From positions 1-17,913 of the forward strand of contig CAMLIA010000072.1 in NCBI GenBank assembly GCA_946479905.1: a stretch of 17,913 bases of DNA. Direction: 5' to 3'. Each line of letters begins with the position of its first letter. The stretch's first letter is position 1. A program made the position numbers and the translations under genes. Below the pieces are notes generated by a model. That model had not been told where the DNA came from, did not search any database, and saw nothing but the letters and a program-made list of their open reading frames with translations. The stretch is from an uncultured Frankiales bacterium. Its GTDB lineage: Bacteria > Actinomycetota > Actinomycetes > Mycobacteriales > SCTD01. Below, in pieces: positions 1 to 8,332 of this stretch.

Positions 1-48
1 CATCTAGCGCACGGAGTGACGGCCACGACGAGGCGGCTCTGACCGCCG

Positions 49-94
49 GCCGGGCCTCGGGACACCAGCACCATCAGGTGTTCCGAGGCCCGGC
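49..94 (-). terminator. Long hairpin, probable terminator of the secreted hydrolase gene
   Basis: Arms 49-66 and 77-94 pair over 18 bp with a single G-T wobble (61/82), leaving a 10-nt loop (67-76). The outer arm reads GCCGGGCCTCGG and is mirrored by CCGAGGCCCGGC. It starts 8 bp beyond the minus-strand stop at 102. No U-tract follows on either strand, as is common for actinobacterial terminators, so it could also stop transcription entering from the left. Confidence 0.7.
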
Positions 95-101
95 CGCTCC
101 G

Positions 102-1250
102 TCAGGCGCAGCCGTCCGACAGGGTCGCGGTCTGGCCGGTCGCGCCGTCGGTGACGGAGTCGCGGCAGCTCACGTGCTGGCCGGCGTAGAGCTCCGCGAG
201 GGCCTGGAAGCCCGCCAGGCCGACGTCGTGGGTCTCGCTGGCCTCGCTGGCGTGACCGGCGAACGGCGACGCCAGGCCGGTCGGGAGGTAGCCGTCGATG
301 GTCGTCCCCGCCTCGGAGCCCTTGCTGTGGGTCAGGTAGGACCGGAAGTCGACGGGCACGCCCTGGGCGCGCAGCAGCGCCTGGAGCTGGCGGCTGATGT
401 CGTGGGTGACGAGCCCGTCGGCGTACCCGTGGACCATGACGACGCCCTTGATGCCGCTCGCGGCGATGTCCCGGGTGCGGTTGACCACGGTGCGCTCGGC
501 GAAGACCGACGACCGCTGCTCGAAGGGACCGCCCATCTCCGCCTCGATGTCGGCGGTCGCGTGGGCGGCGAAGGTGTTGGCCGGGGCGAGCACCCGCGCG
601 CCCTGGTAGGTCTCGATGACGTTCGCCGCGCCCTCGACGTCGACCCACTCGTCGAACATCGACCGGCCGCCCTGCCGCGTGGGCTTGGCGGCCAGCGCGA
701 GGCCGGCCGTGTTGCCGCCCATGCTGACGCTGTAGAGCACGTTGTGGGCCCGCGCGGAGGCACTGCGGGAGAAGCACGCCCGGTCGAGCAGCTGCGCGAC
801 GGCGTCGGTGTCGACGGCCCCCTCGGCGACGCGCCAGCCGCGGCTGGTGGGCAGCGGTTGCGTCGTCAGGTCGTCGACCTGGCCGCGGTAGTCCGGCGTG
901 ACGGCGATGGCGCCGAGACTCGCGGCCGTGCGCTCCATGTGCCGGACCCAGCTGTACATGGTGTGGCTGTAGCCGTGGTCGAAGACCACGATGCCGCGCG
1001 GCGTGCTGCGGGGCAGCACGACCAGGGCCTTGGCGGTCTGCCCGCCGGAGGGGTACTCGAGCAGCGAGTACGTCGACGGGTCGCCGACGCAGCCATCGGG
1101 ACCGGGCAGGTCCGGCACGTGCCTGGGCTTCTCGTGGCCGTACGCGTAGGCGTGCCCGCGGCCCTTCCCCGGGTTGTCGGCGGACGCGGGGTGCACGGCG
1201 ACGGCGCCGAGCCCGAGGGCGGCGACGGCGAGCAGGGGGGCGAGACGCAT
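102..1250 (-). CDS. Secreted alpha/beta-fold hydrolase
   Basis: The product is 382 aa and probably an exported esterase or lipase-like hydrolase; its substrate is unknown. The N-terminus (MRLAPLLAVAALGLGAVAV, then HPASA) is a Sec signal peptide cleaved near residue 25. The mature part has alpha/beta-hydrolase landmarks: an oxyanion-type DHGYS segment, a nucleophile elbow SVSMGG in place of the usual GxSxG, a late VHGYADGLV strand with the likely acidic residue, and THD near the C-terminus as the likely catalytic His. Several Cys suggest disulfides outside the cell. The ATG at 1250 is chosen because it starts the signal peptide and has AGGAG 8 nt upstream; the same frame stays open to 1655 but runs antisense through the neighbour. 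It diverges from the oxidase gene and ends at a strong hairpin. The fold is fairly sure; the reaction is not. Confidence 0.85.
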   Translation of the reverse strand: MRLAPLLAVAALGLGAVAVHPASADNPGKGRGHAYAYGHEKPRHVPDLPGPDGCVGDPSTYSLLEYPSGGQTAKALVVLPRSTPRGIVVFDHGYSHTMYSWVRHMERTAASLGAIAVTPDYRGQVDDLTTQPLPTSRGWRVAEGAVDTDAVAQLLDRACFSRSASARAHNVLYSVSMGGNTAGLALAAKPTRQGGRSMFDEWVDVEGAANVIETYQGARVLAPANTFAAHATADIEAEMGGPFEQRSSVFAERTVVNRTRDIAASGIKGVVMVHGYADGLVTHDISRQLQALLRAQGVPVDFRSYLTHSKGSEAGTTIDGYLPTGLASPFAGHASEASETHDVGLAGFQALAELYAGQHVSCRDSVTDGATGQTATLSDGCA

Positions 1251-1325
1251 GGGGTGAGCTCCTGGGTGCTGCTGGGTCCCACTCCGTTCGACGTTCGCCG
1301 CGTGTTCTCCTGCCCGACGCCTGGC

Positions 1326-1337
1326 TAGGGTCCGGGG
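1326..1337 (+). promoter_or_regulatory. -10-like TAGGGT six nt before the ATG, probable leaderless start
   Basis: TAGGGT (1326-1331) fits the actinobacterial TANNNT -10 form and lies exactly 6 nt before the ATG at 1338, so transcription would begin at or next to the A of the start codon. There is no convincing Shine-Dalgarno sequence and no clear -35 hexamer. Confidence 0.5.
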
Positions 1338-2495
1338 ATGAGCTTCGCCGGCTACCAGAACGACGTGTACCTGAAGGGCCTGTTCGGGGAGCAGCCGACG
1401 CTGCCGTTCGACCACCGCGCCCTGCAGGCCGCCGCCGAGCAGGTCATGACGCCGGGCGCCGTCGGCTACGTGACCGGGGGAGCCGGCGCCGAGGACACCG
1501 TGCGGGCCAACCGGGAAGCGTTCGACCGCTGGCGCATCGTGCCCCGGATGCTGCGCGGCATCCCCGCCGAGCGCGACCTCTCCGTGGAGGTGCTGGGAAC
1601 CGCGTCGCCCGCGCCCGTCCTCCTCGGTCCCGTGGGGGTGCTGTCCATCGTGCACGCCGAGGCCGAGCGGGCGGTGGCGCGCGCGGCGGCGGCGCTCGGC
1701 CTGCCGATGGTGCTGTCGACGGCGGCGAGCACCTGCCTCGAGGACGTCGCGGACGAGCTCGCCGGCTCGCCGGGCTGGTACCAGCTCTACTGGCCCAGCG
1801 ACCCCTCCGTCGCGGAGTCACTGGTCAGCCGGGCCGAGCGCGCCGGCTACTCGGCGCTGGTCGTCACCCTCGACACCTGGCAGCTCGGCTGGCGGCCCCG
1901 GGACCTCGAGACCGCCTACCTGCCGTTCCTGCAGGGCGAGGGGATCGCCAACTACACGAGCGACCCCGCCTTCCGCGCCGGCCTGGAGAAGACGCCCGAG
2001 GAGGACCCGAACGCGGCGGTGCTGCACTTCCTCGGCATGTTCAACCACCCGGCGCTGACCTGGCAGGACCTCGAGTGGCTGCGGTCGCACACCACACTGC
2101 CGATCGTGCTCAAGGGCGTGCAGCACCCCGACGACGCGCACCGGGCGGTGGACGCGGGGGTCCAGGGCATCGTCTGCAGCAACCACGGCGGCCGCCAGGT
2201 GGACGGTGCGGTCGGCTCGCTCGACGCGCTGCCCGCCGTCGTGGAGTCCGCCGGTGACCTGCCGGTGCTCTTCGACAGCGGGATCCGGACCGGCGCGGAC
2301 GCGGTCAAGGCGCTCGCGCTCGGCGCTCGTGCCGTGCTGCTCGCCCGCCCGTGGGTCTACGGGCTGGGCCTGGCCGGTCAGGCCGGGGTCGAGCACGTGC
2401 TGCGCTGCTTCCTGGCCGACCTCGACCTCCAGCTCGGGCTCTCCGGCCACGGGTCCGTGGCGGACCTGTCCCCGGCGTCACTGGTCCGTACCTGA
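1338..2495 (+). CDS. FMN-dependent alpha-hydroxy-acid oxidase, lactate 2-monooxygenase-like
   Basis: This 385-aa protein belongs to the FMN-dependent alpha-hydroxy-acid dehydrogenase family, which oxidises 2-hydroxy acids such as L-lactate in the cytoplasm. The N-terminus (YQNDVYLKGLFGEQPTLPF) and the TLDTWQLGWRPRDL segment (178-190) resemble mycobacterial lactate 2-monooxygenase, which releases acetate, CO2 and water. Active-site residues are visible: Tyr44, Lys259 (VLKGVQHPDD), and the catalytic His283 and Arg286 in SNHGGRQ (281-287). The FMN-phosphate loop follows at DSGIRTGAD (313-321). Length is normal for the family. It appears monocistronic: it diverges from the secreted hydrolase and is separated by 71 bp from a protease gene with its own ribosome binding site. 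Lactate oxidase or another hydroxy-acid oxidase cannot be excluded from sequence alone. Confidence 0.88.
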   Translation: MSFAGYQNDVYLKGLFGEQPTLPFDHRALQAAAEQVMTPGAVGYVTGGAGAEDTVRANREAFDRWRIVPRMLRGIPAERDLSVEVLGTASPAPVLLGPVGVLSIVHAEAERAVARAAAALGLPMVLSTAASTCLEDVADELAGSPGWYQLYWPSDPSVAESLVSRAERAGYSALVVTLDTWQLGWRPRDLETAYLPFLQGEGIANYTSDPAFRAGLEKTPEEDPNAAVLHFLGMFNHPALTWQDLEWLRSHTTLPIVLKGVQHPDDAHRAVDAGVQGIVCSNHGGRQVDGAVGSLDALPAVVESAGDLPVLFDSGIRTGADAVKALALGARAVLLARPWVYGLGLAGQAGVEHVLRCFLADLDLQLGLSGHGSVADLSPASLVRT

Positions 2496-2566
2496 CGCGA
2501 GGAAGCGCACACTGGCTCGTTGATCAAGGGACAGCACCCTTCCACCCCCCTCACGGAGGTCTGCCC

Positions 2567-4360
2567 GTGCGCACTCGCGCGCTCCTCGCCGGAGTCGGCG
2601 CCCTCGGCGCCGCCACCCTGTCCGCCAGCCCGGCCCTGGCCGTCACGGACGCCCCAGCCACGTCGTCGTACGTCGTCCAGCTGGCGCCTTCCGCGTCGCC
2701 GGTGTCGGCTGTCGTCAGCACCCTCACGGCGCGCTACGGCGGCCGGGTCGGATTCACCTACACCCACGCGCTGCGCGGCTTCTCGGTGACGCTGCCGTCG
2801 GCGGCCGCCCGGGCGCTGGCGCACGACCCGCTCGTCACCGCGGTCACGCCCGACCAGGTCGTCACCGTGGCTGCCGTCCAGTCGGGTGCGCAGTACGACC
2901 TCGACCGGATCGACCAGCGTTCCGGCCTGGACGGGAGCTACACCTACGGCGCCACCGGCGCGGGGGTGCACGCGTACGACATCGACACGGGCATCACGCC
3001 CAACCACACCGACTTCGGCGGCCGGGCCTCGATCGGGTACGACAGCGTCGGTGACGGCCAGAACGGCGTCGACTGCGCCGGGCACGGCACCCACACCGCG
3101 GGCACCATCGGCGGCACCGTGCACGGCGTCGCCAAGCAGGTCCAGATCGTCGCCGTCCGGGTGCTCGACTGCGGCGGCAGCGGGTCCAGCTCAGGCATCG
3201 TCGCCGGCGTCGACTGGGTCGCCGGGCACGCGATCCACCCGGCGGTCGCCAACATGAGCCTCGGCTCCTCGCTCGGCACCGACTCCGCCATCGACGCGGC
3301 CGTCAACGGCCTCATCAACAGCGGCGTGACCGTGGCGGTTGCGGCCGGCAACGGGTACGGCAACGGGCTCTACGCCCAGAACGCCTGCAGCACCAGCCCC
3401 GCCGACGTCCCCAACGCCATCACGGTCTCCGCGACCGACAACACCGACACCAAGCCGATCTGGGCCAACATCGGCTCCTGCGTCGACCTGTTCGCCCCGG
3501 GCGTCGGGGTCGTGAGCGACTGGTACACCTCGAACACGGCCACCTCGTCCGACGACGGCACCTCCATGTCGGCGCCGCACGTCACCGGTGCCGCAGCGCT
3601 GTACCTGCAGGCCAACCCGAGCGCGACGCCCGCGCAGGTCGCGTCCTTCCTCACGTCGCAGGCGACCACGGGGGCGGTGAAGAGCCCCGGCTCCGGCTCG
3701 CCCAACAAGCTGCTCTACATCGGTGGCATCACGGCCGGCGGCACGCCGGGCAACGTGGCTCCGACGGCGAGCTTCACGTCCTCGGTCAGCGGCGCCACGG
3801 CGACCTTCACCGACACGTCCACGGACAGCGACGGCACCATCGCGTCGCGGTCGTGGAGCTTCGGTGACGGCACCACCGGGACCGGCACGCCGGTGTCGCA
3901 CACCTACACCGCGTCCGGCACCTACACGGTGACGCTGACGGTGACGGACAACGGAGGGGCGACGGCGACCAAGACGGGTACGGTCTCGGTGACCGTGGCC
4001 GGTGGGGGCGACCCCGACCCGGCGACGCCGAACCTGACCAGCGGCGTGGCGCGCTCCGACACGACCGGTGCTGCCGGGACGTGGAAGTACTACAAGATCG
4101 CCGTCACCGCCGGCCGCACGGTCGCCCTGACGACGACGGGCCCGTCGTGCGGGCTGCTGTCCTGCCCGGCCGACATCGACCTCTACGGCCGCAACGGCGC
4201 GAAGCCGACGACCGCGACGTACACCTGCGCCGCGGCCACCGGTTCGAGCAACGAGTCCTGCACGATCACCAACGCGCCTGCCGGGTACGTGTACGTGGGC
4301 GTCTACGTCTACAGCGGCTCGAGCGGCCAGTCCTACACCGTGAAGGCGACCGTCAGCTGA
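2567..4360 (+). CDS. Secreted subtilisin-like serine protease (S8) with PKD and PPC-type domains
   Basis: This 597-aa exported endopeptidase starts at GTG 2567, with GGAGGT 6 nt upstream; the frame is open further upstream, inside the preceding gene. A signal peptide (cleavage after ALA, residue 25) is followed by an inhibitor-I9 propeptide (about 33-105) that would act as intramolecular chaperone and be removed. The S8 domain (about 115-385) has the whole triad: Asp140 in DTGI, His173 in GHGTH and Ser333 in GTSMSAPH, with oxyanion Asn262 in AAGN. It resembles the proteinase K branch. A PKD domain (about 395-478, with WSFGDG and HTYTASGTYTVTLTV) and a C-terminal PPC-like beta-sandwich (about 490-597, Cys-containing) follow. 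These tails typically bind substrate or are trimmed during maturation. A terminator lies just downstream, so it is probably transcribed alone. Confidence 0.93.
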   Translation: MRTRALLAGVGALGAATLSASPALAVTDAPATSSYVVQLAPSASPVSAVVSTLTARYGGRVGFTYTHALRGFSVTLPSAAARALAHDPLVTAVTPDQVVTVAAVQSGAQYDLDRIDQRSGLDGSYTYGATGAGVHAYDIDTGITPNHTDFGGRASIGYDSVGDGQNGVDCAGHGTHTAGTIGGTVHGVAKQVQIVAVRVLDCGGSGSSSGIVAGVDWVAGHAIHPAVANMSLGSSLGTDSAIDAAVNGLINSGVTVAVAAGNGYGNGLYAQNACSTSPADVPNAITVSATDNTDTKPIWANIGSCVDLFAPGVGVVSDWYTSNTATSSDDGTSMSAPHVTGAAALYLQANPSATPAQVASFLTSQATTGAVKSPGSGSPNKLLYIGGITAGGTPGNVAPTASFTSSVSGATATFTDTSTDSDGTIASRSWSFGDGTTGTGTPVSHTYTASGTYTVTLTVTDNGGATATKTGTVSVTVAGGGDPDPATPNLTSGVARSDTTGAAGTWKYYKIAVTAGRTVALTTTGPSCGLLSCPADIDLYGRNGAKPTTATYTCAAATGSSNESCTITNAPAGYVYVGVYVYSGSSGQSYTVKATVS

Positions 4361-4370
4361 GGGGGAGCAG

Positions 4371-4405
4371 GAGGCCCGGCCAGCTGGGTGGCCGGGTCTC
4401 TTGCT
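4371..4405 (+). terminator. Terminator between convergent protease and SDR genes
   Basis: Arms 4371-4382 (GAGGCCCGGCCA) and 4389-4400 (TGGCCGGGTCTC) form a 12-bp stem with one G-T wobble and a 6-nt loop, followed by the T-rich TTGCTTG. It lies 10 bp after the protease stop and 15 bp from the minus-strand SDR stop, so it may serve both directions. Confidence 0.75.
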
Positions 4406-4414
4406 TGTCCGGGG

Positions 4415-5194
4415 TCAGTGGCCGGGGAGCGTGGCGGGGTCGAGGGCGCCGGCCGGGTCGCCCTGCTCCGACAACGGGCCGGGGATGCCGCGGAACCGGT
4501 AGGGCACCACGTCCCGACCGGCTTGCAGCAGCCAGGCCTCACCGGTCGTGCTGCTGTCGAAGATCTCGAGCACCGCGGCGCCGGCCTTCTCGACAGGGAT
4601 GATCGGCACGCCGACGCCGGTCAGGTGCTCGCGGATGTCCGTGATGATCTTGGTCTCGGCGAACCCCGGGCAGAAGGCGTTGATGCGGACCCCCTCCGGC
4701 TGCAGGGCCGGTCCGAGCGCACGGACCAGCCCGACCACGGCGTGCTTGTTGGCGCCGTACAGCGGGTCGAACGGGGTACCTGTCAGACCGGCCATGCTCG
4801 CGGTGCAGACGATCGAGCCGCCGCCACGTCGCTGCAGCACGGGCAGGGCAGCGTGCACTCCGAACACCACGCCGTCGAGGTTGATGCCCATCGCGCGCCG
4901 GTAGGCCGCCAGGTCGAAGTCGGGGCCCACGCCGCAGGGGCTGCTGATGCCGGCGTTCAGGAAGAACGCGTCGATCCCGCCGCTCAGCTCCTCCGCCTTC
5001 GCGGTCGTGGCCAGGACCTCGTCGAAGTCGCTGACGTCGCAGTGCAGGTACGGCGCGCCGAGCTCGTCGGCCACCGCCTTCCCGTCGGCGTCGTTGACGT
5101 CGAGCAGGACGACCTGCTCCCCGCGACGGACCAGCTGGCGCGCGACCTCCCTGCCGAAGCCGGACGCGGCTCCGGTGATGAGCGTCGTCGTCAT
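4415..5194 (-). CDS. SDR-family NAD(P)-dependent oxidoreductase
   Basis: This 259-aa classical short-chain dehydrogenase/reductase interconverts an alcohol and a ketone using NAD(P). Motifs are complete: the cofactor loop TGAASGFG (7-14), NAG (80-82), and the catalytic set Asn105, Ser133, Tyr146 and Lys150 (YGANK). Asp32 at the end of the second beta strand (LLDVND) favours NAD over NADP. It is the last gene of a minus-strand operon with two acyl-CoA dehydrogenases; its ATG overlaps the stop of the small FadE (ATGA at 5191-5194), implying translational coupling. The setting suggests a later step of the same degradation, for example 3-hydroxyacyl-CoA oxidation, but the substrate cannot be read from the sequence. 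The C-terminal tail after residue 235 is Pro/Gly-rich and longer than in minimal SDRs. Confidence 0.9.
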   Translation of the reverse strand: MTTTLITGAASGFGREVARQLVRRGEQVVLLDVNDADGKAVADELGAPYLHCDVSDFDEVLATTAKAEELSGGIDAFFLNAGISSPCGVGPDFDLAAYRRAMGINLDGVVFGVHAALPVLQRRGGGSIVCTASMAGLTGTPFDPLYGANKHAVVGLVRALGPALQPEGVRINAFCPGFAETKIITDIREHLTGVGVPIIPVEKAGAAVLEIFDSSTTGEAWLLQAGRDVVPYRFRGIPGPLSEQGDPAGALDPATLPGH

Positions 5195-6255
5195 GCGATG
5201 GCCAGCGTCGCGATCCGCTCACGATGCTGGGCGGCGTCGCCGAACGCGTACTCCAGCCGCTTGGCGCGCTTGAGGTAGAAGTGCGCGTCGTGCTCCCACG
5301 TGTAGCCGATGCCGCCGTGGTACTGGATCATCGCGCCGGTCGCGGCGCTCGCGGTGTCGCCCGCCTTCGCCTTGGCGATGCTGGCGGCGAGCCTCTTGTC
5401 GGGGGCGTCGACGTCCTGGGCGTGGGCGGCGTACAGGGCGGCGTGCTCGGCCATCGTCACGGCGAGGTGGATGTCGGCGAGGTCGTGCTTGATGGCCTGG
5501 AACGACCCGACCGGCTTGCCGAACTGCACGCGGGTCTTGTCGTACTCCACGGTGTCGGTCAGCGCCTTGCGCGCGATGCCGGCGAGGTCGTTGGCGGCGA
5601 GGACGGCGGCCCGGTCGACGAGGTCCGCGAGCGGGTTGCCGTTCGCCAGCTTCTCGGCTGCCGCATCGGTGAGTCTCACCGTCGCGAGCCGGGTCGTGCG
5701 GTCGAGCGCCTGGTGCGGGGTGATGTCCGCGGCTGCGGGGTCGACGAGGTACAGGCCGTCGGCTGCCGACACGACGAGCACGTCCGCCTGGGCGGCGTAC
5801 TCGACGAGGCCGAGGTCACCGGACAGGGATCCCGCGCTGCTGGTCGCGGCGGGCTGGTCCGGCGTACCGGGCCTGAGAAGGGCAACCGCGCCCTTGACCT
5901 CGCCTGCAGCGATGCGAGGGAGCCACTTCGCCTGCTGGTCAGGCGATCCGGCCAGCCTGATGGCCTCGCCGGTGAGGACGGTGCCGAGCCACGGGCCCGG
6001 AACGGTGGCGGCGCCGAACGCCCGGGCGATGACCGCCGCGTCGAGCAGCCCGAGGCCGATGCCGTCGTGCTCCTCGGGGACCATGACGGCGAGCCAGCCG
6101 TGCTCCCCGACGGCCTTCCAGAGCTCGGCAGGGATGCCGGTCTCGTCGTTGCCGTCGTAGAAGGCCCGGACCTGCTGCGGGCCGAAGCGGTCACCCAGGT
6201 AGTCGCGGACGGCCTCCTGGAGGGCGCGCTGCTCGTCGGTGAGCTGGAACTTCAA
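5191..6255 (-). CDS. Acyl-CoA dehydrogenase, small subunit-type FadE
   Basis: The 354-aa product is an acyl-CoA dehydrogenase of the short type that often works as one half of a heteromeric FadE in actinomycetes, introducing an alpha-beta double bond with FAD. Visible features are the N-terminal helical domain (MKFQLTDEQRALQEAVRDYL), the FAD-binding signature TRVQFGKPVGSFQAIKHDLAD (241-261), and the C-terminal QYHGGIGYTWEHD (311-323). The FEGT-type catalytic Glu of canonical enzymes is absent, and the beta-barrel middle region (about 120-200) is reduced. The start is TTG at 6255, supported by AGGAG about 7 nt upstream that overlaps the stop codon of the preceding gene. The gap to the large subunit is 9 bp and the SDR start overlaps its stop. 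The substrate is unknown; steroid side chains, branched or aromatic acyl-CoAs are possible. Confidence 0.88.
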   Translation of the reverse strand: MKFQLTDEQRALQEAVRDYLGDRFGPQQVRAFYDGNDETGIPAELWKAVGEHGWLAVMVPEEHDGIGLGLLDAAVIARAFGAATVPGPWLGTVLTGEAIRLAGSPDQQAKWLPRIAAGEVKGAVALLRPGTPDQPAATSSAGSLSGDLGLVEYAAQADVLVVSAADGLYLVDPAAADITPHQALDRTTRLATVRLTDAAAEKLANGNPLADLVDRAAVLAANDLAGIARKALTDTVEYDKTRVQFGKPVGSFQAIKHDLADIHLAVTMAEHAALYAAHAQDVDAPDKRLAASIAKAKAGDTASAATGAMIQYHGGIGYTWEHDAHFYLKRAKRLEYAFGDAAQHRERIATLAIA

Positions 6256-6264
6256 CGCGATCTC

Positions 6265-7452
6265 CTAGCGGGGGAGGCCGAGCACGCGCTCGGCGACGAT
6301 GGAGCGCTGGACCTGCTGCGAGCCGCCCCAGATGGTGCAGCTGCGCGACCAGAGCGCGAGGGTGGTGAGCTCCTCCAGGGACAGGCCCGGCTGCGGGTCC
6401 GGCACCTGGAAGGCGGCTCCGAGGACGGCCTCGTAGGTGTCGCTGACCTTGCGGAACGTCTCGCTCCACATGATCTTCGTCATCGAGGCCTCGTAGCCGA
6501 GGTCCTTGCCCTGGCTGGTCTGGGTGAGGACGTGCCACGAGTGGTACTTCAGGCACTCGAGCTCGACGAGGCTGTTCGCGAGCTGCTGCCGGATGACCGG
6601 GTCGTCCACGGCCTTGCCGCCGCCGCGGTCGACCTGCTTCGCGATGTCGACCACCGCGTCCCACTGGCCCTTGAACTCGGTGTACTGGCCGATCGCCGAT
6701 GAGCCGCGCTCGAACGACAGCAGCAGCATCGCGGTCATCCAGCCGTTGCCCTCGCCGCCGAGGACTTCGGTCTGCGGGCAAAGGGCGTCGGTGAAGAAGA
6801 CCTCGCCGAACTCGCTCTCACCGGTGATCTGCTTGAGCGGGCGGGCCTCGACGCCGGGCTGGTGCATGTCGACGAGCAGCATGCTGATGCCCTCGTGCCG
6901 CTTGGTGCCGGCGCTGGTCCGGGCCAGCGTGAAGATCTTGTCGCCGTGCATGGCGTTGGTCGTCCAGATCTTCTGCCCGTTGATCACGTAGTCCTCGCCC
7001 TGCGGCTCTGCCTTCATCTGCAGGGCTGCGAGGTCGCTCCCGGCGCCCGGCTCGGAGAAGCCCTGGCACCAGATGGTCTCGGTGTGCAGCAGCGGCTTGA
7101 TGATCTCGCGCTTCTGCTCGTCGGTGCCGATCGCCATGACGGTCGGCCCGAGGAAGGCCAGGCCCAGCGGGTTGACCGTGCTGGGGGCGTGCGCCTTGGC
7201 CATCTCCTCGTCGTAGATCGCCTTCATCGTGGGCGTCCCGCCGCGGCCGCCGTACTCGGTGGGCCACTGGATCCCGCAGAACCCGGCGGCGGCCTTCTTC
7301 GCCTCCCAGTCGCGGCGGATCTGGAACTTCTCGTCGCCGCTCTTGGGCCGCCACCACTCGCGGGTGCGCATCTCGGCCGGGAGGTTCGCGTCGAGCCAGC
7401 TCCGGAACTCGGACCGGAAGTCCTCGTCCTCCTTGCTGAAGGTCAGGTCCAC
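6265..7452 (-). CDS. Acyl-CoA dehydrogenase, large subunit-type FadE
   Basis: This 395-aa flavoprotein is the first gene of the fadE-fadE-SDR operon. The ACAD signature CQGFSEPGAGSD (129-140) and NGQKIWTT (158-165) mark the beta domain that contacts FAD and substrate. The C-terminus (TIWGGSQQVQRSIVAERVLGLPR region, 373-395) has Gly where MCAD-type enzymes carry the catalytic Glu. Glu248 in LSFERG aligns by motif with the alternative catalytic Glu on helix G of isovaleryl- and long-chain-type enzymes, so it is the likely base. GTG at 7452 is chosen because GGAGGA lies 6 nt upstream and the protein then starts with DLTFSKEDEDF, typical of the family; the frame stays open upstream into the divergent gene. 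A 55-bp gap separates it from the IMPase-family gene. It is inferred to pair with the small FadE as a heteromer. Confidence 0.9.
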   Translation of the reverse strand: MDLTFSKEDEDFRSEFRSWLDANLPAEMRTREWWRPKSGDEKFQIRRDWEAKKAAAGFCGIQWPTEYGGRGGTPTMKAIYDEEMAKAHAPSTVNPLGLAFLGPTVMAIGTDEQKREIIKPLLHTETIWCQGFSEPGAGSDLAALQMKAEPQGEDYVINGQKIWTTNAMHGDKIFTLARTSAGTKRHEGISMLLVDMHQPGVEARPLKQITGESEFGEVFFTDALCPQTEVLGGEGNGWMTAMLLLSFERGSSAIGQYTEFKGQWDAVVDIAKQVDRGGGKAVDDPVIRQQLANSLVELECLKYHSWHVLTQTSQGKDLGYEASMTKIMWSETFRKVSDTYEAVLGAAFQVPDPQPGLSLEELTTLALWSRSCTIWGGSQQVQRSIVAERVLGLPR

Positions 7453-7507
7453 TGTGTCCTCCGTCACGCCGAAACCGAATCGCGTTCTACTTTGCCACAA
7501 TCCATGG

Positions 7508-8305
7508 GTGGACCTCGACGCGACCCTTGCCCTCGCCACCGACCTGGCCCGGGAGGCGGGTGCGCTCGCGCTGTCCATGCGCTCCGGCATCGGGGTTCTC
7601 GAGACGAAGTCCTCCCCGACCGACGTCGTCACCGCCGCCGACAAGGCCGTGGAGGCCCTGCTGGTGGAGGGCATCACCGCCGCCCGTCCCGACGACGGGC
7701 TGCTCGGCGAGGAGGGTGCCGGCTCTCCCGGGACCTCCGGCTACCGCTGGGTGGTCGACCCGATCGACGGGACGGTCAACTACCTCTACGGCATCCCGCA
7801 GTGGGCGGTGTCGCTCGGCGTCGAGGACGCCTCCGGTGCCGTCGTGGGGGTCGTCTACGACCCCGCCAAGGACGAGCTGTGGCAGGCGGTCCGGGGATCG
7901 GGTGCGGCGCTCAACGGCGTACCGCTGTCCTGCTCCTCGGTGACCTCCCTGTCCGCCGCGCTCGTCGGCACCGGTTTCGGGTACGACGCCCGCCGCCGCT
8001 CCGCCCAGGCCAGGCTGCTCCCGACCCTGCTGCCGGCCGTCCGCGACATCCGCCGGCTGGGAGCGGGTTCGCTCGACCTCTGCGCGGTGGCCGCGGGTCG
8101 GCTGGACGGCTACTTCGAGCAGGGGCTGTCACCCTGGGACCTGTCGGCCGGCGGCCTGATCGCCGTCGAGGCCGGCGCGGTCGTCACGGGCCTCCGCGGG
8201 CGTCCCGCCGGCTACGACCTGGTCGTCGCGGCAGGTCCTGGCGTCGTGGCCGAGCTGCTGTCGCTGCTCGAGGCCGGGGACGCAGATGCCGATCCGCTCA
8301 CCTGA
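7508..8305 (+). CDS. Inositol monophosphatase-family phosphatase
   Basis: The 265-aa product belongs to the Mg2+-dependent, Li+-sensitive inositol monophosphatase family, whose members dephosphorylate inositol-1-phosphate, fructose-1,6-bisphosphate, PAP or histidinol-phosphate. Metal-binding motifs are intact: GEE (67-69), DPIDGT (84-89, with Asp84 and Asp87) and SPWD (208-211). Length is typical. GTG 7508 is taken as start; the frame continues upstream only through antisense of the FadE gene. No ribosome binding site is present, and CACAAT (7496-7501) lies 6 nt upstream, suggesting a leaderless mRNA. It diverges from the fadE operon and precedes the CAP gene by 27 bp. Family assignment is firm; the exact substrate (inositol phosphate or histidinol phosphate, among others) is open. 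Confidence 0.9.
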   Translation: MDLDATLALATDLAREAGALALSMRSGIGVLETKSSPTDVVTAADKAVEALLVEGITAARPDDGLLGEEGAGSPGTSGYRWVVDPIDGTVNYLYGIPQWAVSLGVEDASGAVVGVVYDPAKDELWQAVRGSGAALNGVPLSCSSVTSLSAALVGTGFGYDARRRSAQARLLPTLLPAVRDIRRLGAGSLDLCAVAAGRLDGYFEQGLSPWDLSAGGLIAVEAGAVVTGLRGRPAGYDLVVAAGPGVVAELLSLLEAGDADADPLT

Positions 8306-8332
8306 TCATGGTTTCTTGCCGATGATGTGCGG

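Noticed and set aside
1..48. A minus-strand ATG at 3-1 and several plus-strand stop codons at the left edge
   Set aside because: Too little sequence to tell a real gene start or end from chance; no ribosome binding site is visible.
4371..4400. Possible attachment site or small mobile-element end at the GGCCCGGCC inverted repeat
   Set aside because: Position between convergent stops and the T-rich tail fit an ordinary terminator; no integrase or target duplication is seen.
5224..6702. A 492-codon open frame antisense to both FadE genes
   Set aside because: It is the expected shadow of GC-rich coding sequence: no family motifs, composition dominated by Arg/Gly/Val/Asp, and it lies wholly opposite well-supported genes.
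7478..7492. TAGAAC on the minus strand near the fadE promoter, resembling a half-site of the KstR steroid regulator
   Set aside because: The second half (GTTCTA) is not present; only one arm matches, so steroid control cannot be claimed.
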